Shown piece after piece: positions 1 to 5,670 of a stretch of DNA of 5,670 nucleotides; position 1 is the first letter of the stretch, and each line of letters begins with the position of its first letter. The stretch is taken from positions 42,242 to 47,911 of the forward strand of contig KL571264.1 in NCBI GenBank assembly GCA_000715855.1, given 5' to 3'. This stretch comes from Actinoplanes liguriensis (GTDB lineage Bacteria > Actinomycetota > Actinomycetes > Mycobacteriales > Micromonosporaceae). Position numbers and translations under genes: made by a program. The notes below the pieces were generated by a model that was not told the origin of the DNA, ran no database searches, and was given only the letters and a program-made list of their open reading frames with translations.

Positions 1-382
1 TCGTTGACCAGCGGCAACGCCTTCTGCAAGGTGAAGAACTGCCCGGTGAAGTTCACGGCCAGCAGGTCGGCGACGGTCGCCTCGTCGTAGTCCTCGATCG
101 GCAGCCCCCGGACGATCCCGGCGTTCAGGAACAGCAGGTCCAAAGTTAACCGCTGTTCGCGGAGCGAATCGATCATCCGCTCGGTGTCCGCGATCGAGCG
201 GGCGTCGGCCTGGAACACCAGCACGTCCCCGGGCAGCTGCGCCCGGGCCGCCTCGACGCCTCGACCGATGCGGCGGTCGAACCGGTGACCGCGACCCGGT
301 AGCCGTCGCGGTGCAGCAGGGCGGCGGTGGCCAGGCCGATGCCGCTGGTCCCGCCGGTGATGAGCGCTGTGCGTGAAGTCAT
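1..382 (-). pseudogene. SDR-family NAD(P)-dependent oxidoreductase, 5' part, frameshifted by an 8-bp duplication
   Basis: Short-chain dehydrogenase/reductases are cytosolic NAD(P)(H)-dependent oxidoreductases; the substrate here cannot be told. The ATG at 382-380 opens MTSRTALITGGTSGIG, with the cofactor-binding TGxxxGxG motif at residues 9-16. After residue 42 the frame fails and runs to a TGA at 175-173. Removing one copy of an exact 8-bp tandem repeat (249-256/257-264) restores SDR sequence to the window edge: VEAARAQLPGD, an acidic residue after beta-strand 3 (Asp57), and LFLNAGI, the NAG motif at 84-86. The YxxxK active site (usually near residue 150) and the C-terminus lie outside the window. 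The restored frame has a rare TTA leucine codon at residue 76 (149-147). The start has no clear Shine-Dalgarno sequence. The gene diverges from the LysR gene at 464, the usual arrangement for a LysR target. The family call is secure. Whether the break is a real mutation, phase variation or an assembly error is open. Confidence 0.85.
249..264. repeat. Exact 8-bp tandem duplication breaking the SDR frame
   Basis: The plus strand reads CGCCTCGA twice in a row (249-256 and 257-264). Eight is not a multiple of three, so the second copy shifts the SDR frame exactly where homology is lost. Deleting either copy joins ...TAASVEA to ARAQLPGD and gives a continuous SDR fold. This is direct sequence evidence for a slippage-type duplication, or for a sequencing or assembly error. 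Confidence 0.85.
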
Positions 383-435
383 GCGGCCACGCTAGGGAGC
401 ACCGGCTGCCGCCGTCCAAGACCTGTTCCGCCTCG

Positions 436-458
436 CATGATGCGGATCAGGCATCATG
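436..458. promoter_or_regulatory. Perfect 8-bp dyad with T-N11-A, candidate LysR-type operator
   Basis: CATGATGC (436-443) is followed by a 7-base spacer and its exact reverse complement GCATCATG (451-458). The dyad contains T441-N11-A453, the spacing typical of LysR-type binding sites. It lies in the 81-bp gap between the divergent SDR (start 382) and LysR (start 464) genes, 5 bases before the chosen GTG. Binding here could serve autoregulation and control of the SDR. Function is inferred from position and symmetry. No convincing -10/-35 pair was assigned. Confidence 0.55.
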
Positions 459-463
459 GCCGG

Positions 464-1330
464 GTGGACATCGACCTGCGCCTGGTCCGCTACTTCACGG
501 TGGTGGCCGAGCACGGCAACTTCCACCGTGCGGCCGCCGCGCTGCGGACCGCGCAGCCGTCGCTGAGCCGCCAGATCCAGCAACTGGAGAGGACGCTGGG
601 TGTGCGGCTGTTCGAGCGGACCCGGCAGGGCAGTCATCTGACCGCGGCCGGCGAGGCGTTCCTGCCCGAGGCGTTGTCCCTGCTCCAGGCCGCGGACCGG
701 GCGGCGGACCGGGCGCGGAGCGCGGACGGTCCGGGGACACTGCTGATCGGCTACACCGGGAATCTGATCGTGACGCCGATGGTGCGGGAGCTGCGCCGGC
801 GCGGCTGTGTGGCCAAATCCCGGCACCTCGATCAGCCCGACGTGACGGCCGCCCTGCTGGACCGGCGGATCGACGTGGCGCTGGCCCGGATGCCGCTGCC
901 CGCCGATCGTTTGCGAATCACGGTTCTCTTCGAGGAGCAGCGGGTCCTGGTCGTCCCGGTGTCGCACCGGCTCGCCGGGAAGGAGTCGGTGAGCCTGGCC
1001 GACTTCGCGGACGAGCCGCTGGTCCGCTATCACGATCCGGCTCTCGACGCGTTCTGGCGGGTCGATCCGCGGCCGGACGGGCGGCCCGCCCCGGACGGCC
1101 CGGCCGCGGACTCCATGGAGGACAAGCTGGAGCTGGTCGCGGCCGGGGACGCCCTGACGATGGCGCCGCTGGGCGACGACGACACGGCCCTGCGCCGCGA
1201 CCTGACATGGGTGCGCGTGCACGACGTCGAGCCGTCCCGGGTCGTCGTCGCCACCCGCCCCGACGACCGGAACCCGCTGGCCGAGCAGTTCCTCACGGTC
1301 GCCACCGCCCACCTGCGCACCAAGCGCTGA
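464..1330 (+). CDS. LysR-family transcriptional regulator
   Basis: A complete 288-residue LysR-type DNA-binding regulator, close to the usual 290-310. The N-terminal winged helix-turn-helix (about residues 3-60) contains LVRYFTVVAEHGNFHRAAA and QPSLSRQIQQLE, then LGVRLFERT, all characteristic of the family. The effector-binding domain (about 88-285) includes LLDRRIDVALARMPL and VLVVPVSHRLAG. I chose the GTG at 464 because it gives the standard MDIDLRLVRYF opening. The in-frame ATGs at 437 and 440 would add nine or eight residues that lie in the dyad and have no Shine-Dalgarno. None of these starts has a good ribosome site, so a leaderless or very short leader is possible. Around residue 110 (ELRRRGCVAKSRHL) the linker looks a few residues shorter than I expect for relatives. 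The gene diverges from the broken SDR, its likely target, and converges on the MFS gene. The inducer is unknown. Confidence 0.92.
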   Translation: MDIDLRLVRYFTVVAEHGNFHRAAAALRTAQPSLSRQIQQLERTLGVRLFERTRQGSHLTAAGEAFLPEALSLLQAADRAADRARSADGPGTLLIGYTGNLIVTPMVRELRRRGCVAKSRHLDQPDVTAALLDRRIDVALARMPLPADRLRITVLFEEQRVLVVPVSHRLAGKESVSLADFADEPLVRYHDPALDAFWRVDPRPDGRPAPDGPAADSMEDKLELVAAGDALTMAPLGDDDTALRRDLTWVRVHDVEPSRVVVATRPDDRNPLAEQFLTVATAHLRTKR

Positions 1331-1349
1331 GCACCCCACCGGATGCCAC

Positions 1350-1508
1350 GCCGGCGCAAGCCCTGATTTCCGGGTGGAGATTCGACCGTGAACCCTCAGC
1401 GCCAGCCGACCACAGCGACCTGCACCGCCACCTCACCCCGCGACGGCGCTGGCTGCCCGGCGGCACTCACGGTCGAATTTCCACCCGATGATCACCGTTT
1501 GCGCCAGC
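1350..1508. repeat. Long imperfect inverted repeat between convergent genes (bidirectional terminator or MITE-like)
   Basis: The core arms 1372-1391 (GGGTGGAGATTCGACCGTGA) and 1467-1486 match as reverse complements at 19 of 20 positions. With the same register the pairing runs outward to 1350 and 1508, giving 42-base arms with about 34 matches, including a 7-base block at 1353-1359/1499-1505. The 75-base centre holds a smaller stem (1397-1403 with 1445-1451). The element fills most of the gap between the 3' ends of the LysR gene (1330) and the MFS gene (1579), so a transcript from either side would fold it. There is no U-tract, and I could not find a convincing target-site duplication. It could be a bidirectional terminator, or a small non-autonomous element with terminal inverted repeats. 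I see no protein-coding signal inside. Confidence 0.7.
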
Positions 1509-1578
1509 CGGCCGGAGCGAGCTGCGCTGCTGCCTCGCGCTGGGGCGGCGCCGGCTTCCGGGCTGGTGCTCACGGTGG

Positions 1579-2793
1579 TTATCGCTTTACGACGGTGCGC
1601 GCCGGCTGGTGCGGCGGGACGGTGAGGTGGCGGGCGAGGACGGCGGCGACCAGGCCGGCGATCGCGCAGGACGCCATGCCGGCCACCATCGCGAGCGTGA
1701 TCGAGCCGCTGCCCGAGAGCACCGGCGCGAGCATGCCGCCGACGCCGAACTGGAGCAGACCCACCACCCCGGCCGCGGCGCCCGCGTTCGCGTCCTGGTT
1801 GACCAGGGACAACGCGGTTCCGGCCGGCACCACCATGGACACCGACGACACGGTCGGCAGCAGAATCGCCAGGAAGACCAGCACGGGTACGTCGTAAACC
1901 GTCACCACCAGCAGCGCCGTAGCGCCGACCGCGGCCACGATCAGCCCGGCCAGCAGCGAATATCGCGCCCCGCGGCGGCGCACCAGCGCGGACCCGATCG
2001 ACGCGGCCACCACCATCCCGCCGGCCATCGTCGCGAACGCGAAGCTGTACTGCTGCGCACTGAGCCCGAAGTGGTGCTGAAGCACGAACGAGCTCATCTC
2101 CACGTAGCAGTAGAGCATCGCGCTGCCCAGGGTCAGCACCACGGCGTACGCGACGAACTGCCGATCGCCGAACACCGCCGACAGGCGCCACGGCGATGAC
2201 GGCCCGGTGCTCGCCCGCCGGCTCTCGGGGAGCACCACGATGGACGCGACGAGCAGGGCCACGCCGATCACCGACAGCGCCACGAAGATTCCCTGCCAGC
2301 TGGTGACCAGCAGCAACTGGCCGCCGGCCAGGGGCGCGAGGACCGGCGCCACGCTGGTGATCATCACGAGGGTGGAGAAGACGCGGGCCGCCGTCGCGGT
2401 GTCGCACAGGTCGCGGACGATCGCGCGGGCGATCACGATTCCGGCGCCGCCGAACGCGCCCTGGGCGAACCGCAGCCCGATCAGCGCCGTCAGGGTGGGC
2501 GCGAACGCGCAGGCCAGCGAGCTGAGGGCGTACAGCATCAGGCCGATCAGGAGCGGGACGCGACGGCCGTACCGGTCGCTGAGCGGGCCGACGATGATCT
2601 GTCCGGCGGCCAGGCCCAGCATGCAGGCGGTGACGGTCAGCTCCGCGTGTGCGGGCGACGCCCCGAACCGGGCGGTCAGCGACGGCAGCGCGGGCAGGTA
2701 GAGCGCCATCGACAGCGGGCCGATCGCCGACAGCGCGCCGAGCACCCCCAGCGTCGCGGGGCTCAGGCGCTGCTCGGCACGGGAGTGGGACAT
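1579..2793 (-). CDS. MFS drug efflux transporter, Bcr/CflA type
   Basis: A 404-residue inner-membrane protein of the major facilitator superfamily, a proton-driven exporter family of about 400 residues and 12 helices. The N-terminus LGALSAIGPLSMALYLPALP followed by a FGAS turn and ELTVTACMLGLAAGQ is typical of the Bcr/CflA drug-resistance branch. MFS motif A is at residues 69-78 (GPLSDRYGRR), the helix-4 RFAQG motif at 108-112, and an antiporter-like APVLAPLAGG follows near residue 150. Hydrophobic segments continue to about residue 390, then a short polar basic tail. I chose the ATG at 2793 because GAGAGG lies five bases upstream; a longer in-frame reading from 2886 overlaps the preceding gene's end and adds a non-membrane stretch. 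It is the last gene of the minus-strand operon, 71 bp after the hydrolase gene. The substrate is unknown. Export of the monooxygenase substrate or product is an inference from context. Confidence 0.92.
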   Translation of the reverse strand: MSHSRAEQRLSPATLGVLGALSAIGPLSMALYLPALPSLTARFGASPAHAELTVTACMLGLAAGQIIVGPLSDRYGRRVPLLIGLMLYALSSLACAFAPTLTALIGLRFAQGAFGGAGIVIARAIVRDLCDTATAARVFSTLVMITSVAPVLAPLAGGQLLLVTSWQGIFVALSVIGVALLVASIVVLPESRRASTGPSSPWRLSAVFGDRQFVAYAVVLTLGSAMLYCYVEMSSFVLQHHFGLSAQQYSFAFATMAGGMVVAASIGSALVRRRGARYSLLAGLIVAAVGATALLVVTVYDVPVLVFLAILLPTVSSVSMVVPAGTALSLVNQDANAGAAAGVVGLLQFGVGGMLAPVLSGSGSITLAMVAGMASCAIAGLVAAVLARHLTVPPHQPARTVVKR

Positions 2794-2819
2794 GGTCGCC
2801 TCTCGATGGGGGAACGGGC

Positions 2820-2849
2820 GCCGCCCGGCCACGAGCGCGGCCGGGCGGC
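2820..2849 (-). terminator. Perfect 11-bp GC hairpin between hydrolase and MFS genes
   Basis: GCCGCCCGGCC (2820-2830) pairs perfectly with GGCCGGGCGGC (2839-2849) around an 8-base loop. The hairpin sits in the 71-bp gap between the hydrolase stop (2865) and the MFS start (2793), just upstream of the MFS ribosome site. No U-run follows on the minus strand, so it resembles the I-shaped actinomycete hairpin terminators. It could partially terminate, stabilise the upstream mRNA end or modulate MFS expression. The structure is seen; the role is inferred. Confidence 0.6.
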
Positions 2850-2864
2850 ATGGGAAAGGTGAGC

Positions 2865-3749
2865 TCAGAGCGTCTTGACGAGCCATTCCCCCGTACGGGA
2901 AATGATGTCTCCGAAGTGGTTGGAGAGGATCTCGTAGTGCTGGCCGGGGAACTCGATCAGCTCCTTCTCGCCGGAGATCCGCGCGAACATCTCACGGGCC
3001 TCCTCGACCGGCGCGACGGTGTCCGCGTCGGCGAGCACCATCAGCGTCGGCTGGGTGATCCGCTCGGCGTAGGCGCGTACCTCCATCTCGAAGAGCTTGT
3101 CGAGGGTGGAGATGGTGATCTCGTTCCGGAAGCTGGGCAGGTTGTGGATCATCTTCTCGACGAACTCGATGCCCTCGTGGTCGCTGAACATGACCGGGTG
3201 GCCGGGGGTCGCCTCGCCGTGCAGGCGGATGGTCAACGGCGATTCGCCCCGCGCCTGGCCGAGACGGTCGACCGGGATCAATGCCTCCAGCTCGGCGAGG
3301 GTGTCCGCGGGCTGCAGCTGCCGGGCGCTCCAGCCGCTGACCGGCGGGATGATCGCGACGACCGCCTTCACGCGGCGGTCGGTGGCGGCGGTGAACATCG
3401 AGTTCGCGCCGCCGATGCTGATCCCCCACAGGCCGATCCGCGCGGCGTCGATGTCGTCGCGCAGGATCATCAGCGTCAGCACGTCGCGCAGGTCGCGGCA
3501 CTGCTGCCACGGGTCGAACTCCTGGCGCGGGCTGCCGTCGCTGTACCCGGTGCCGCGGTGGTCATAGACCAGACAGGCGAGACCCAGACCCGCAAAGACC
3601 TTTCCGTTCCCGTACGACGACTCAGCCGGACCGCCGAGGCCACCCTGCAGCACGACGAGGGGGTGCGGGCCTTCGCCGCCGGGCAGGAAGAGCTTGCCGC
3701 GCAGGACGTTGCCGGCGACCGTGAGCTCGACGTCTTCTTCGATGGGCAT
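2865..3749 (-). CDS. Alpha/beta-hydrolase (YcjY / polyketide-transferase-like)
   Basis: A 294-residue soluble alpha/beta-hydrolase with no signal peptide. The sequence LVVLQGGLGG (31-40) forms the oxyanion-loop region and YDHRGTGYSDG (62-72) is the conserved strand-4 turn. GISIGG carries the nucleophile Ser111 in a GxSxG elbow. Asp243 (ADADTVAP, 240-247) and His271 (GQHYE) complete a plausible catalytic triad, so the enzyme looks active. The overall pattern resembles YcjY-like and fungal polyketide-transferase-like hydrolases rather than lipases, and the region between Ser111 and Asp243 forms the cap. Reactions in such families include ester, lactone or thioester cleavage and acyl transfer; the substrate is not visible here. 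The start at 3749 has GAGAGG nine bases upstream. The gene begins 29 bp after the monooxygenase stop, indicating co-transcription and a likely next step in the same pathway. Dienelactone-hydrolase-type activity is an alternative. Confidence 0.88.
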   Translation of the reverse strand: MPIEEDVELTVAGNVLRGKLFLPGGEGPHPLVVLQGGLGGPAESSYGNGKVFAGLGLACLVYDHRGTGYSDGSPRQEFDPWQQCRDLRDVLTLMILRDDIDAARIGLWGISIGGANSMFTAATDRRVKAVVAIIPPVSGWSARQLQPADTLAELEALIPVDRLGQARGESPLTIRLHGEATPGHPVMFSDHEGIEFVEKMIHNLPSFRNEITISTLDKLFEMEVRAYAERITQPTLMVLADADTVAPVEEAREMFARISGEKELIEFPGQHYEILSNHFGDIISRTGEWLVKTL

Positions 3750-3778
3750 GACGGTGTTCCTCTCAAGTGAATCGGGGT

Positions 3779-4975
3779 TCAGCGGTTGGCCACGGGAACG
3801 TCCTCGGGCACGAAGTCGTGATCGAAGGCGCGGGGGTCGGCGGAGGCCCGCAGGATCGGGAAGATCTCGGCGCGCATCCCGGTCTCGTAGTCGCCGATCG
3901 CGGTCAGCAGATCCTTGCCGCCGGCGGCCGCGGCGAGCTGGGTGGCGAGCGCCCCGGCGTCGCGCAGCGCGCTGTTGGCGCCGGCGCCGAACGTCGGCGG
4001 CATCGCGTGGATCGCGTCGCCGATCAGGGTGACCCGGCTCGGCTCCCACGGCTCGGCGGGGCGCAGGTGCCGGATCGAGTTGGGGAAGATCGACGCGGGA
4101 TCGACGCGATCGATGAGCGCGCGGATCCCCGGCGCCCAGTCGCGCACCCCGTCCCGCATCAGCTCGTGGAGTCGCTGCGGGGTGCTGCTGAACAGCTCCG
4201 CGTCCGGCAGCCCGGCGCCGGAGTTGACCATCATGTACGGACGGACCGGGTCGATCGCGGCGCCCGGCGCCAGCTCGGCGACGGCCTCGTCGATCGGCCG
4301 GCGCGGGTCGAACAGGCCGAAGCTGAGCATGGTCCCGTCCGGACCGTTGGCCAGCACGAACCCGTCCAGCAGGGTCTCCGGGATCCGGGCGAGCAGCTCG
4401 TCGTCGACCGGGGCCAGCGAGTACATCCCGCGCATCCCGGTGTCGACGACCTCCACCTCCGGGAGCAGCCCGGCGCGGATCACCGAGTGGATGCCGTCCG
4501 CCGCGACCAGCACGTCCCCGTCGGCGTACGTCCCGTCGGCGAGCTCCAAACGCACGCCGTCCGCGGTCAGCCGGTAGCCGGCGACGGTGTGGCCGAAGTG
4601 CAGCACGTCGTCGAGGCCCTGGCACATGATCTGGCGCAGCGTGCGGCGGTTCACCGCGGTGTGCGGGCGGACCGGGTCGTTCGGCGGGCCGATGTGCGGG
4701 CGGGCGCCCAGCTCGGTGCCGTGGTGGTCGACGATGGTCAGCTGTTCGCGGCGCGGGTTCTTGCGCGAGGTCTGCATGTAGAGCTCGAACAGGTTCTCCG
4801 GCAGGCACTGCCGCAGCGCGTTGCCGCCGGCCGCGTTCATGTGCAGCCGGTATCCGGCGCGGACCAGTCCCGGTGCGGCCTCGTAGACCGCGCAGCTGAT
4901 GCCGGCGCGGCGCAGGCCCTGGGCCAGGCAGAGCCCGCCGATGCCGCCGCCGGCGATGAGTACGTGAAACGACAT
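3779..4975 (-). CDS. FAD-dependent monooxygenase (PHBH-type aromatic hydroxylase family)
   Basis: A 398-residue class A flavoprotein monooxygenase of usual length. It uses NAD(P)H and oxygen to insert one oxygen atom into an aromatic or polyketide-like substrate. The three family fingerprints are intact. The first is the Rossmann GGGIGG at 9-14 with Glu32 (VYEAAP) for the ADP ribose. The second is the DG motif GDVLVAADGIHSVIR at 153-167. The third is the GD motif RVTLIGDAIHAMPP starting at 314, followed by GAGANSALRDA. RRTLRQIM near 110-117 is also typical. The ATG at 4975 has GAGG seven bases upstream, and the protein starts directly with the nucleotide-binding fold, so the start is well supported. 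It is the first gene of the operon and diverges from a LysR gene across 137 bp that hold a LysR-type box. No reductase partner is needed. Substrate candidates range from a simple aromatic acid to an antibiotic; nothing here decides. Confidence 0.93.
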   Translation of the reverse strand: MSFHVLIAGGGIGGLCLAQGLRRAGISCAVYEAAPGLVRAGYRLHMNAAGGNALRQCLPENLFELYMQTSRKNPRREQLTIVDHHGTELGARPHIGPPNDPVRPHTAVNRRTLRQIMCQGLDDVLHFGHTVAGYRLTADGVRLELADGTYADGDVLVAADGIHSVIRAGLLPEVEVVDTGMRGMYSLAPVDDELLARIPETLLDGFVLANGPDGTMLSFGLFDPRRPIDEAVAELAPGAAIDPVRPYMMVNSGAGLPDAELFSSTPQRLHELMRDGVRDWAPGIRALIDRVDPASIFPNSIRHLRPAEPWEPSRVTLIGDAIHAMPPTFGAGANSALRDAGALATQLAAAAGGKDLLTAIGDYETGMRAEIFPILRASADPRAFDHDFVPEDVPVANR

Positions 4976-5077
4976 GGTTCGACCTCGTGAATCTCGAAGA
5001 GGGGGTGGCCGAGGCGCCGATGGGAGGAGTATTTCGGCGGCACGGACGGCCCGGGAAGGCGGAAACTTTGCGGTAAC

Positions 5078-5096
5078 CTATAGACCGCGTCGATAG
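5078..5096. promoter_or_regulatory. LysR-type operator: CTAT-N11-ATAG dyad
   Basis: CTATAGAC (5078-5085) and GTCGATAG (5089-5096) are reverse complements at seven of eight positions around CGC. The motif contains T5081-N11-A5093, the canonical LysR-type box spacing, and is AT-rich relative to its surroundings. It lies in the 137-bp gap between the divergent monooxygenase and LysR genes, 16 bases before the LysR GTG. It could bind the adjacent regulator for autorepression and operon activation. A weak plus-strand promoter (TTGCGG at 5068, GATAGT at 5092) would overlap it; this promoter assignment is tentative. Confidence 0.7.
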
Positions 5097-5101
5097 TCGC
5101 T

Positions 5102-5106
5102 GGAGG
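5102..5106 (+). promoter_or_regulatory. Shine-Dalgarno site GGAGG for the second LysR gene
   Basis: GGAGG lies six bases before the GTG at 5113. It decides that start, which opens with MTLDLNLLTALDALL, the standard beginning of NodD-like LysR proteins. It is the best ribosome site in the window. Confidence 0.8.
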
Positions 5107-5112
5107 CACGCG

Positions 5113-5670
5113 GTGACCCTGGATCTGAATCTGCTGACGGCTCTCGACGCGCTCCTGCAGGAGCGGAACGTGACGCGGGCCGCGCAGAAGCTCGGGCTGA
5201 GTCAGCCGACGGTCAGCGCCGCGCTGAGCCGGCTGCGCCGCCATTTCGGCGATGAGCTGCTGGCCCGTACGGGAAATCAGTATGTTCTGACGCCGTTGGC
5301 GGAACGCCTGGTCGAGCAGTCCGCGCAGGCGTTGTCGTGGACGAATCGGGTGTTCGAGAACCGGGCGCGGTTCGACCCGGCGACCGCGACCCGCGAGTTC
5401 GTGGTGATCGCCTCGGATGCGCAGTTGCCGGTCCTCGGGCGGGCGCTGACCGAGCTGCTGCAGCGGGAGGCGCCCGGCGTGCGGATCCGGTTCCAGCACA
5501 GCACCTCGACGGTGGTGCTGCAGGCTCTGGAGTACCTGCGCGACGTGGATGCGCTGGTGCTGCCGCAGGGGATCGTCGCCGGCATCCCGAGCGTCGACCT
5601 CTACCGTGATCGATGGGCGTGCGTGGTCTCGGGGCCGCCGGTGCTGACCGTGGACGATCTCTTATACACA
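5113..5670 (+). CDS. LysR-family transcriptional regulator, NodD-like, N-terminal part (cut by window end)
   Basis: An open frame of 186 codons, truncated at the window edge, from a GTG with a strong ribosome site. The DNA-binding domain (about residues 1-65) reads LNLLTALDALLQERNVTRAAQKLGLSQPTVSAALSRLR in overlapping form, then HFGDELLAR and LTPLAERL. That is the NodD-like or PBP2 nodulation-type LysR pattern seen in regulators of aromatic-compound genes. The effector domain begins near residue 92 (REFVVIASDAQLP) and is incomplete. The last in-frame codons (LLYT) derive at least partly from an apparent adapter remnant at 5658-5670, so native sequence is safe only to about VLTVDDL. The gene diverges from the monooxygenase operon, which it probably controls through the dyad at 5078-5096. 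The inducer is unknown but is likely the operon's substrate or a relative. Confidence 0.9.
   Translation, partial: MTLDLNLLTALDALLQERNVTRAAQKLGLSQPTVSAALSRLRRHFGDELLARTGNQYVLTPLAERLVEQSAQALSWTNRVFENRARFDPATATREFVVIASDAQLPVLGRALTELLQREAPGVRIRFQHSTSTVVLQALEYLRDVDALVLPQGIVAGIPSVDLYRDRWACVVSGPPVLTVDDLLYT
5658..5670. other. Probable Nextera transposase mosaic-end adapter remnant at contig edge
   Basis: The last 13 bases, TCTCTTATACACA, are identical to the internal part of the Tn5/Nextera mosaic-end adapter (CTGTCTCTTATACACATCT). They are abruptly AT-rich against about 70% GC sequence, and they replace the expected continuation of a conserved LysR protein. The adapter sequence is established knowledge. 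That this is untrimmed library sequence and not genomic DNA is an inference, strongly favoured by its position at the extreme end. Confidence 0.8.

Noticed and set aside
437..463. The ATG at 437 or 440 as start of the first LysR gene.
   Set aside because: The added residues (MMRIRHHGR) are not typical of LysR N-termini and are encoded by the dyad. The GTG at 464 gives the standard family opening, although its own ribosome site is weak.
1506..1556. A 7-bp inverted match (AGCCGGC / GCCGGCT) downstream of the MFS gene as a separate terminator.
   Set aside because: Short GC-only pairing with a long loop is expected by chance at this base composition, and no U-tract follows.
1388..1897. A plus-strand frame across the intergenic inverted repeat and the MFS 3' end.
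   Set aside because: No ribosome site and no family resemblance. It overlaps the transporter on the opposite strand and begins inside the inverted repeat arm.
1433..2851. A 472-codon minus-strand open frame covering the MFS region.
   Set aside because: It is low-complexity Arg/Gly/Pro-rich sequence, out of frame with the clear 12-helix transporter. High GC keeps such frames open.
2865..4808. A 647-codon open frame on the minus strand running through the monooxygenase region into the hydrolase.
   Set aside because: Its first half is an arginine- and proline-rich shadow of the monooxygenase in another frame. Only the part from 3749 has real hydrolase sequence and a ribosome site.
3767..4990. 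A 407-codon plus-strand frame antisense to the monooxygenase.
   Set aside because: It resembles an antisense shadow with no recognisable domain, while the opposite strand carries all three flavin-monooxygenase motifs.
5662..5664. TTA codon near the end of the second LysR gene as a possible bldA-dependent signal.
   Set aside because: It lies inside the apparent Nextera adapter remnant and so is probably not genomic.

Overview
The window is high-GC DNA (roughly 70% by eye) with GTG starts, strong GC codon bias and short intergenic gaps. This fits an actinomycete, possibly a soil genus such as Actinoplanes, Micromonospora or Streptomyces, but the genus is inferred and not shown. The right end carries 13 bases identical to the Nextera transposase adapter, so the window probably ends at a draft-contig edge.

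Layout, left to right. (1) At 1-382, minus strand, is the N-terminal part of a short-chain dehydrogenase/reductase (SDR). An exact 8-bp tandem duplication breaks its frame. (2) At 464-1330, plus strand, is a complete LysR-type regulator diverging from the SDR, with a perfect dyad just before its GTG start. (3) At 1331-1578 is a convergent intergenic region dominated by a long imperfect inverted repeat (1350-1508). (4) At 1579-4975, minus strand, is a likely three-gene operon. In transcription order it encodes an FAD-dependent aromatic-hydroxylase-type monooxygenase, an alpha/beta hydrolase and a Bcr/CflA-type MFS drug transporter. The gaps are 29 bp and 71 bp, and the second gap holds a perfect GC hairpin. 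(5) At 4976-5112 is a divergent control region with a textbook LysR-type box. (6) From 5113 to the window end, plus strand, is the N-terminal two thirds or so of a second, NodD-like LysR regulator.

How the parts could work together (inference): the second LysR regulator probably controls the divergent operon. A flavin monooxygenase would hydroxylate a small, perhaps aromatic or polyketide, compound. The hydrolase would act on an ester, lactone or C-C bond, and the transporter would export the compound or its product. This would be a compact inducible detoxification, catabolic or tailoring cassette. The left LysR/SDR pair looks like a separate regulator-target unit whose target gene is broken as sequenced. 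Nothing here demonstrates a new class of system. The most informative non-gene signals are the frameshifting duplication, the long inverted repeat, the two LysR-type dyads, the intra-operon hairpin and the adapter remnant.
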